Assembly (NCBI RefSeq): GCF_004341235.1
Contig: NZ_SLUP01000002.1
Coordinates: 310,001 to 374,000 of the forward strand
Origin: Mariniflexile fucanivorans
GTDB taxonomy: Bacteria > Bacteroidota > Bacteroidia > Flavobacteriales > Flavobacteriaceae
DNA: 64,000 bases
Direction: 5' to 3'
Shown piece after piece: positions 58,294-64,000 of the stretch. The stretch's first letter is position 1. Each line of letters opens with the position of its first letter. A program made the position numbers and the translations under genes. The notes beneath the pieces were generated by a model. The model did no database searches. It was not told where the DNA came from and was given only the letters and a program-made list of their open reading frames with translations.

Positions 58294-59506
58294 ACATTTT
58301 CTTAATATATTTTTATTACTTTCAACAGTAACTTTAGTTTCTCAAAACTTTAAAGGAGCTATTTCTGAAGTAAACCAAGATGGATTTCATAAAATATTGC
58401 TTTCGCCAGAAGTTCGTTCAGCTAGCGCATCAAACACCAATTATTTTCGAATTTTAGATGCTAAAGAAAATGAAGTCCCCTATGTATTGTTAAATGATGA
58501 AAGTAGCATGCAATCTTCCTATTCGGAATTTAATTTTGAAAATGTTAACAACACAAAAGACTCTGTTACTTCCATTGTTATTGAAAATAAAAACAAACAA
58601 AAACTAGACCACTTCACGTTGAAAATCGCCAATACAAAAGTTAAAAAAACATATACGATTAGCGGTAGTAATGATAAAAAAGAATGGTATGGATTGGCTA
58701 CAAATCAGGTTTTTTATGGGTTGAATGAAGCTGAGAAAACAACTGTTGAACAAACCTTTTCATTTCCTTTAACCGATTATGCTTTTATAAAATTCGATTT
58801 CAATAACAAAGAATCGCTACCACTTCAAATTTTAAATGTTGGTGTATATAAAAATCAGTTTTCAACGGTTTCTCAAGTAGAAATAACCGATTTCAAAATA
58901 AAGAACACAAACAATAAAAAAAATAAAACAACCCAATTATCCGTCACTTTCGCTATGCCCCAACACATTGAAAGTATGGTTTTCGATATTGAAAATGAAG
59001 TTTTTCTGCGTGAAGCAAAAATTTTGGTAAATAAAAACAGAACCATCAAAAAAAGAATAGAAACCTACCAAGAAAACGTTTTTAATTTCGAGTTACATTC
59101 TGGTACACATAACACGTTTGAATTACCTTATATTTTTGAAAAAGAAATCGTTATTGAAATTGAAAATAATGATAATCCACCATTAAACATCAAACACTTA
59201 AAGTTCTTTCAAAAACCACTTTATGTGATTTGCAATTTGAAAAAGAATGAAGCCTATGAAGCTATTATTGACACCACATTACAAAAACCAATATATGATT
59301 TAGTTAATTTTAAAGCCTCGTTTAACACCGATCTACCCGAAGCAGTCATTACTAATTTTAACAAAATAGATACTCAAAATAAAGTTTCGGAAACTAAATC
59401 GTTTTGGCAAACAAACGCTTTTATGTGGCTTTGCATTATATTGGCCATTCTAGTTATTAGCTATTTTGCTTTTGGCTTGCTAAAGGATTTAAAGAAACAA
59501 AATTAA
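58286..59506 (+). CDS. DUF3999 family protein
   Basis: 406 aa from the ATG at 58286, which overlaps DUF2339 by 8 bp and starts a signal peptide (MYKHFLNIFLLLSTVTLVSQ). The exported part is beta-rich with discoidin-like spacing (FTLKIANTKVKKTYTISGSN, then WYGLATNQVFYGL) and ends in one membrane helix (AFMWLCIILAILVISYFAF) and a short basic tail. DUF3999 regularly pairs with DUF2339. Role unknown. Confidence 0.87.
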   Translation: MYKHFLNIFLLLSTVTLVSQNFKGAISEVNQDGFHKILLSPEVRSASASNTNYFRILDAKENEVPYVLLNDESSMQSSYSEFNFENVNNTKDSVTSIVIENKNKQKLDHFTLKIANTKVKKTYTISGSNDKKEWYGLATNQVFYGLNEAEKTTVEQTFSFPLTDYAFIKFDFNNKESLPLQILNVGVYKNQFSTVSQVEITDFKIKNTNNKKNKTTQLSVTFAMPQHIESMVFDIENEVFLREAKILVNKNRTIKKRIETYQENVFNFELHSGTHNTFELPYIFEKEIVIEIENNDNPPLNIKHLKFFQKPLYVICNLKKNEAYEAIIDTTLQKPIYDLVNFKASFNTDLPEAVITNFNKIDTQNKVSETKSFWQTNAFMWLCIILAILVISYFAFGLLKDLKKQN

Positions 59507-59562
59507 TTTCATCGATCAAACACATGTAAAAGACTGAATAATTTTACTTTAAGTTAATTTTA

Positions 59563-59594
59563 TTTGTCTATATGTAAAGTTTGTTTTACTTTTG
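59563..59594 (+). promoter_or_regulatory. Promoter of the small membrane protein / XRE pair
   Basis: TTTG (59563-59566), 20 bp, TACTTTTG (59587-59594): a clean Bacteroidota -33/-7 pair, followed by a leader of about 34 nt. Confidence 0.65.
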
Positions 59595-59632
59595 ATTTAT
59601 CAATCATTTAAATCAATTTAAAACGAACGGTT

Positions 59633-60058
59633 ATGAAAACAAATTATTTATTACCAAACAAATACAAAGCTTTTGGTTGGTTATTATTTTTGTCAGGAAT
59701 TATTTTAGGCATATTTCTTCAAGTTTTCGATTCAACAGATGATTTGTTCAATATCGACATTATAAATAATTTTGGATATGAATTTTTGGATGAAATTATT
59801 TCAGTCTTAATAGTTATTGGTGGTTTATTAGTAGGTTTTTCAAAGGAAAAAACTGAAGATGAATTTATTCATAAGTTAAGACACGAGTCTTTAGTTTGGG
59901 CGATAATTCTAAATTATATAATCCTTCTGTTTACAATAATATTTATTTATGAAGCCAATTTTTTTACCGTTTTAGTTTACAATATGTTTACACCATTAAT
60001 ATTCTTTATTGTGCGCTTTAATTTCTTAAAACTAAAATTGAATAGCGATGAAGAATAA
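59633..60058 (+). CDS. Four-helix membrane protein partner of the XRE regulator
   Basis: 141 aa: helices at about 14-32, 55-70, 88-106 and 112-130, with a short charged loop KEKTEDEFIHKLRHESL between the second and third. The overlap of 11 bp with a minimal XRE regulator and the helix pattern match the membrane partners often encoded beside such 66-70 aa regulators (DUF2178-like class). No specific function assigned. Confidence 0.75.
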   Translation: MKTNYLLPNKYKAFGWLLFLSGIILGIFLQVFDSTDDLFNIDIINNFGYEFLDEIISVLIVIGGLLVGFSKEKTEDEFIHKLRHESLVWAIILNYIILLFTIIFIYEANFFTVLVYNMFTPLIFFIVRFNFLKLKLNSDEE

Positions 60059-60248
60059 TATAAAGGTACAACGCGCTATTTATAATATGACACAAGCAGA
60101 TTTAGCCGATAAAATTGGTGTAAGTAGGCAAACTATAAATGCTATGGAAAAAAATAAATATGTACCTTCAACCGTACTTTCATTAAAAATAGCACGCCTA
60201 TTTAAAATTTCAGTAGAAGAAATATTCTTCTTAGAAGATGAAGATTAA
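60048..60248 (+). CDS. Minimal XRE-family (Cro/CI-type) transcriptional regulator
   Basis: 66 aa, essentially just the helix-turn-helix: IKVQRAIYNMTQADLADKIG, VSRQTINAMEKNKYVPSTVL, LKIARLFKISVEEIFFLED. This compact class usually represses its own operon with the membrane partner. Strong terminator 6 bp downstream. Confidence 0.92.
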   Translation: MKNNIKVQRAIYNMTQADLADKIGVSRQTINAMEKNKYVPSTVLSLKIARLFKISVEEIFFLEDED

Positions 60249-60254
60249 AAACGA

Positions 60255-60286
60255 AAAAGCGCAACCTTAATCTGTTGCGCTTTTTA
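60255..60286 (+). terminator. Terminator after the XRE gene (bidirectional)
   Basis: AAAAAGCGCAAC (60255-60266) pairs with GTTGCGCTTTTT (60275-60286), 12 bp, with a T run; also serves the converging DUF2911 gene. Confidence 0.92.
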
Positions 60287-60339
60287 TATATAGTATTATC
60301 TAAATTTCTAACAATCTAGAAATCTAATATATGTATAGA

Positions 60340-61191
60340 TTACATACCTCCCCACTCTTTAAGCGAATCGTTATTCATTTTCACATAATCTGCATTTCCA
60401 GCTTTTTCAGCAGCTGCCAACGATTTTTTTGCCGCCGCAATAGCACCACTTTTATCGCCCGCTTTAGCATAAATTAAAGACTGCTGTCTTAGTTGCCAGA
60501 AAGCCACTTTATCACCAGCGATTGTAATGGCTTTATCAATCCACGTTTTTGCTTGTTTAATATCTTTTCCTTCTTGTAAGTAATAAACAGCAGCAGCGTA
60601 ATAATCGTTACCTGTTGGTGTTCCATTCATCACATCGTTAATACTGGTAAGCACCATATCATCTGTTGGAACTTCAATTTTTACACCTACATAAACACTT
60701 TCCCAAAGCATTCCCAAAACAGCAGAACTACTGGTTAAATCATCAAAAAGCATGGTAAATGTTTCCATTTTTACGGGCATTGGATACACTTCAGCAGTTA
60801 CCATAGCAACTACTTTAGAGTCATCCCACTCCTTAGGAAGCCCACCATTTGTTGCATCGCTATAAAACACAACGTTCCAGGACGTTTCGTTAGGCGTTGC
60901 AAAAATAGCATAAGTACCTGCTTTCACCTCATTATCTCCAATGGTTACATCTGTACTAAACGTGATTTTAGTGTTAGCATTAGCCCCTAAACGCCAAAGT
61001 TTCCCGTAAGGCACTAAATTGCCAAAAATAACACGATCTCTCATAGATGGTCTAGAATACTCCAGAGTAATATCGGTTAAACCTACTTTCTGTTCCAATT
61101 TACTAAAAGGACTTGGTTGAGGCGTTTTAATTTGTGCATTAACAGACAACGTTGCTGTTATGGTTAATAAAAATAATAGTAGTTTTTTCAT
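60340..61191 (-). CDS. DUF2911 domain-containing exported protein
   Basis: 283 aa from the ATG at 61191. Signal peptide MKKLLLFLLTITATLSVNAQ, then SPFSKLEQKVGLTDITLEYS, RPSMRDRVIFGNLVPYGKLW and the DUF2911 core (IFATPNETSWNVVFYSDATN). The C-terminal third has helical repeats of TPR type (YYAAAVYYLQEGKDIKQAKT, later AGDKSGAIAAAKKSLAAAEK). Widespread in this phylum, function unknown. Confidence 0.9.
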   Translation of the reverse strand: MKKLLLFLLTITATLSVNAQIKTPQPSPFSKLEQKVGLTDITLEYSRPSMRDRVIFGNLVPYGKLWRLGANANTKITFSTDVTIGDNEVKAGTYAIFATPNETSWNVVFYSDATNGGLPKEWDDSKVVAMVTAEVYPMPVKMETFTMLFDDLTSSSAVLGMLWESVYVGVKIEVPTDDMVLTSINDVMNGTPTGNDYYAAAVYYLQEGKDIKQAKTWIDKAITIAGDKVAFWQLRQQSLIYAKAGDKSGAIAAAKKSLAAAEKAGNADYVKMNNDSLKEWGGM

Positions 61192-61264
61192 TTTCAATAG
61201 TTTTAAGTTTTTATAAAATTAATCAATACGGACTTCTAAAATGTTAACAAAAGCTTAAATTAGG

Positions 61265-61978
61265 CTATTTCTGGTTTTTATTTTCTTTAAGTTGTTTCAT
61301 AATATCTTCCATCATTTCAACTTGTACTTGCTGAATAGTTAACAATTCTTGCTGTTGGTGAACAATTAAATGGTCTATTTTTTCGTGTAACATTCTAATT
61401 TCCAATTCCGATTTTAAATTCACCATGTAATCTTGTTTAGAACGTTCTCTGTCTTTTTCTTCTTGCCTGTTCTGACTCATCATTATCACAGGCGCTTGTA
61501 AAGCTGCTAAACATGACAGAATAAGATTCAAAAGGATAAATGGGTACGGATCAAACCCTTTATTCAATAAAAAAATAATATTAGAACCAATCCAAACAAA
61601 AATAAAGAGTCCAAACATTATTATAAATTTCCAGCTCCCGCCAAACGACGCAATTTTGTCTGCCAATCGTTGTCCAAAAGTAAAATTTGAAGTGTCATTT
61701 TCAATATCAATTTTACTCGAAATAATTTCATGGTTTTGCAAGGTTTTCAAAACATCTGCTTCCAAATCATTTAATTCCCCTACTTCTTGCATTAAATATT
61801 CTGCAATATATTTTTGCCGGTATTGGTTTAACTCTACTACAGCAATTAAACTTTTGGAGTTAAAATCGGGGTGTTCTTTCTTTATTAATTCAAAAATGGA
61901 TTTTCTTATTGTTTTAGCATGTACTTTTTCACTCTCTGTAAATTCTGTTTTAGAAATACTACTTACAAATGTTTTCAT
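61265..61978 (-). CDS. DUF1003 domain-containing membrane protein
   Basis: 237 aa. A cytoplasmic N-terminal part (about 1-95), two membrane helices in the DUF1003 core (LADKIASFGGSWKFIIMFGL, then FDPYPFILLNLILSCLAALQ) followed by APVIMMSQNRQEEKDRERSK and a C-terminal coiled coil (IRMLHEKIDHLIVHQQQELL). DUF1003 proteins are common but uncharacterised. Transcribed alone. Confidence 0.92.
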   Translation of the reverse strand: MKTFVSSISKTEFTESEKVHAKTIRKSIFELIKKEHPDFNSKSLIAVVELNQYRQKYIAEYLMQEVGELNDLEADVLKTLQNHEIISSKIDIENDTSNFTFGQRLADKIASFGGSWKFIIMFGLFIFVWIGSNIIFLLNKGFDPYPFILLNLILSCLAALQAPVIMMSQNRQEEKDRERSKQDYMVNLKSELEIRMLHEKIDHLIVHQQQELLTIQQVQVEMMEDIMKQLKENKNQK

Positions 61979-62080
61979 AAACTTAAATTAATTGGTTATT
62001 AGTGTTTCGTAGATGTTAATTTAACACTTACATTTGCCAAAATTTTAGGCTCCAAATATTATTTATTTTTTTAAGACTAT

Positions 62081-62980
62081 ATGATTCAAAAGGTAATAAC
62101 AATTTTTATATTATTTTATTCTTTTAATGCAATTTCTCAAACAAGATATCTTGATAGGGTTTTTGATAGCATTTCTTCTAAAACATACACGTATTCCATA
62201 AGAGATAAAGACACCTTAAAATTGGACCTTTACCAACCTGTAAATGATTCGATACTTGACAGACCGCTTTTTGTAATAATACATGGTGGTGGTTTTATGA
62301 ACGGTGAAAGAAATGATGGTTCTACAATTTATTTAGCTGAAAATGTAGCAAAAAAAGGGTTTGTTGTAGCTTCCGTTGATTATAGATTAGTAAAGAAAAA
62401 ACTTATTAATTGTAGTTATCCAGCAAAAGATAAACTAAAAGCATTTTCTAATGGTGCTGAAGATTTACTAAATGCTATACAATATCTAGTTAAATATAAA
62501 AACGCTTTTTTAATAGATGGAAGCAAAATAGTGCTATTTGGTGTTAGCGCAGGTGGTGAAACAGCATTAAATATTGTTTACAACAGGGAATTACTAATAA
62601 AAAACAAAGAACTCTATAAAAATATTAAGCCAGCAGCAGTCATTTCACTTTCTGGTGCCGTAATTAAACCAGAATTAATAATCAAAGAAAATGCGATACC
62701 TACCGTCATGTATCATGGGGTTAACGATAAGGTAGTGCCTTACGACACCAGTGCGCATCAATCGTGTTTGCCTACGGCTCCTGGTTTTTTGTTGCTAAGC
62801 GGTTCTAAAATTATTTCTGAAAAATTAGAAACTTTCAACACCAGTTTTTTACTATATAGCTACCTGAATAAAGGTCACGACATTTTTAACTTACCTATGG
62901 ACGATTTCTATCAAGCTTTTGTTTTCTTAAACAAAACGGTTTTTAACAATAAATTTTACCAAGCAAAAATTACTCAATAA
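62081..62980 (+). CDS. Alpha/beta-hydrolase, carboxylesterase/BD-FAE type
   Basis: 299 aa. Signal peptide MIQKVITIFILFYSFNAISQ. Oxyanion motif VIIHGGGFMNGERNDGST (about 67-84), nucleophile GVSAGGETAL, acid region VNDKVVPYD with Asp, and His in NKGHDIFNLP. Related to secreted feruloyl/acetyl-xylan-type esterases; actual substrate unknown. Confidence 0.88.
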   Translation: MIQKVITIFILFYSFNAISQTRYLDRVFDSISSKTYTYSIRDKDTLKLDLYQPVNDSILDRPLFVIIHGGGFMNGERNDGSTIYLAENVAKKGFVVASVDYRLVKKKLINCSYPAKDKLKAFSNGAEDLLNAIQYLVKYKNAFLIDGSKIVLFGVSAGGETALNIVYNRELLIKNKELYKNIKPAAVISLSGAVIKPELIIKENAIPTVMYHGVNDKVVPYDTSAHQSCLPTAPGFLLLSGSKIISEKLETFNTSFLLYSYLNKGHDIFNLPMDDFYQAFVFLNKTVFNNKFYQAKITQ

Positions 62981-63086
62981 CACTAAATAACACAAGTAAA
63001 CCTATTTTCTCTGTTGTTATCTATCTGAAATTCTTGTAATAAGTTAAATTTTGTTTAATCTTTACAAAATAAGGTTAAACATTTTG

Positions 63087-63094
63087 TATATTTG
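63087..63094 (+). promoter_or_regulatory. -7 element (TATATTTG) of the TetR-like / AarF operon
   Basis: Perfect TAnnTTTG 17 bp before the ATG at 63112; no clear -33 element. Confidence 0.45.
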
Positions 63095-63111
63095 CTATAT
63101 AATTCAATATC

Positions 63112-63768
63112 ATGGCAAAAAAGAAGACTATTACAAGCAACGACATAATTTCATTTTACATGGATTATGTCTTAGAACATAATGAAAATCCGAAATCGGT
63201 TTATGCTTTTGCTAAAGCAAACAATTTCGAAGAAGCTAAATTTTACGAACATTTCGGTTCTTTTGAAGCTGTAGAGAAATTCATTTTTAAAGCATTTTTT
63301 GATAATACTCTTTCTGCATTAATCAACAATGAAGAATATCAATCATTTGATGCTAGAAACAAGCTATTAAGTTTCTACTTTACATTCTTTGAAAATTTAA
63401 CAGCCAACAGAAGTTATGTTGTTTACGCTTTACATAAGCATAAAAACAGCATGAAAGGGTTATCGCTACTCTCTGAACTTAAAAAAAGTTTCACAAATTA
63501 CATTCAAAATTTAGGTATTGAAACCATCGATTTAAAACAAGAACAGCTAGAAAAAATTCAAAATAAAGCCATTCAAGAATCTGGATGGGTACAATTACTT
63601 TTAACCCTAAAGTTTTGGTTGGACGACACCTCTGCTTCTTTTGAAAAAACTGATATTTTTATTGAAAAATCGGTAAATACCTGTTTTGATGTATTAAATA
63701 TTGCACCACTAAAAAGTGTAATTGACTTTGGAAAATTCATTTTCAAAGAAAAAATGCACATGAAATAA
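63112..63768 (+). CDS. TetR-like regulator
   Basis: 218 aa. N-terminal helical DNA-binding domain: TSNDIISFYMDYVLEHNENP, KSVYAFAKANNFEEAKFYEH with FGSFEAVEKFIF after the HTH, then a ligand-type helical bundle. The HTH is less regular than in classical TetR. It heads an operon with the AarF/UbiB gene, which starts 7 bp after its stop. Confidence 0.85.
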   Translation: MAKKKTITSNDIISFYMDYVLEHNENPKSVYAFAKANNFEEAKFYEHFGSFEAVEKFIFKAFFDNTLSALINNEEYQSFDARNKLLSFYFTFFENLTANRSYVVYALHKHKNSMKGLSLLSELKKSFTNYIQNLGIETIDLKQEQLEKIQNKAIQESGWVQLLLTLKFWLDDTSASFEKTDIFIEKSVNTCFDVLNIAPLKSVIDFGKFIFKEKMHMK

Positions 63769-63775
63769 TATATAT

Positions 63776-64000
63776 ATGAAAACAATCGATTCTATTCCTG
63801 TTTCAAAAATACATCGTGCCTCAAAGTTAGTTTCTACGGGTGCTAAAGTTGGCGTCAATTATTTAAAATATTATGGTGATAAATTAACCAAAACAGAAAC
63901 CGAAGCCAGAGCTACTTTAAACGAAAGCAATGCTGAAGACATTTATGATGGCCTAAAGCAACTTAAAGGAAGTGCTTTAAAAGTAGCACAAATGCTAAGC
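63776..64000 (+). CDS. AarF/UbiB (ABC1) family kinase-like protein, 3' part cut by window edge
   Basis: 75 N-terminal residues only. SKIHRASKLVSTGAKVGVNY (N-terminal ABC1 region), a charged helix, and DGLKQLKGSALKVAQMLS, the KxGQ-type segment characteristic of ABC1/UbiB kinases (here K-V-A-Q in place of K-x-G-Q). Family members support quinone synthesis. Seven base pairs after the TetR-like gene. Confidence 0.85.
   Translation, partial: MKTIDSIPVSKIHRASKLVSTGAKVGVNYLKYYGDKLTKTETEARATLNESNAEDIYDGLKQLKGSALKVAQMLS

Noticed and set aside
1-64000. CRISPR array, prophage, intact insertion sequence or rRNA operon
   Set aside because: No regular spacer array, transposase, phage structural gene or rRNA-like sequence was found on reading both strands.

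Overview
The window reads as the chromosome of a marine-type member of the Flavobacteriaceae (Bacteroidota). The reasons are low G+C, gliding genes gldF and gldG, BshB1 of bacillithiol synthesis, -7 elements of the TAnnTTTG type with few Shine-Dalgarno sites, and many families typical of the phylum (DUF62, DUF2490, DUF2911, DUF2339, OmpP1). No rRNA, CRISPR array, intact IS or prophage was seen.

Region 1 (1-20 kb) is an anaerobic respiration island. On the minus strand are a TSUP exporter (partial), a ModE-type regulator, moeA, a Crp/Fnr regulator, then an operon read 8739->2513: Tat-exported molybdopterin oxidoreductase, four-cluster ferredoxin subunit, NrfD/PsrC membrane subunit, two half-size YeeE/YedE thiosulfate-permease proteins and two membrane-anchored rhodanese-like proteins that lack the catalytic cysteine but both end in Gly-Gly-Cys. 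Divergent from it are a twelve-haem cytochrome c, a FadL-type outer-membrane protein, nrfH-nrfA nitrite reductase, its own fused CcsBA cytochrome assembly protein and a barrel porin. Six promoters in the window, four of them here, carry an FNR-like box TGAY-N4-RTCA at exactly the same distance from a TAnnTTTR element. The other two lie before a universal stress protein gene and pckA, which points to one anaerobic regulon.

Region 2 (19.9-22.3 kb) is accessory: an RBBP9-type hydrolase whose leader is duplicated, a toxin-antitoxin pair between a perfect 10-bp inverted repeat, a cruciform-forming block, two tandem copies of the 3' end of purC joined to REP-like palindromes, and a GIY-YIG nuclease gene between direct repeats.

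Region 3 (22.3-36.8 kb) is core genome: purC, an outer-membrane protein, phoH, a SAM hydrolase, gldF / BamE-like gene / gldG, dnaN, a stress protein, DUF3108, two tandem M28 peptidase lipoproteins, tRNA-His and bshB1. Three genes here share a related leader carrying a five-codon ORF (MKRAC) or its decayed form.

Region 4 (36.9-64 kb) holds pckA, a 136-bp MITE-like palindrome, rlmF without a normal start codon, a second CcsBA, truncated haemoglobin, KdsC/UbiA/Maf genes, MscS and CorA transporters, a PIG-L deacetylase / 36-aa membrane peptide / sodium symporter / Gfo-Idh-MocA operon, the DUF2339-DUF3999 envelope pair, a small XRE regulator with a membrane partner, DUF2911, DUF1003, an esterase, a TetR-like gene and the start of an AarF/UbiB kinase.

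Limits: all calls were made by reading, without database searches. Promoter and RNA-structure calls are pattern readings. Substrates of the sulfur-type oxidoreductase and of the twelve-haem cytochrome are unknown.
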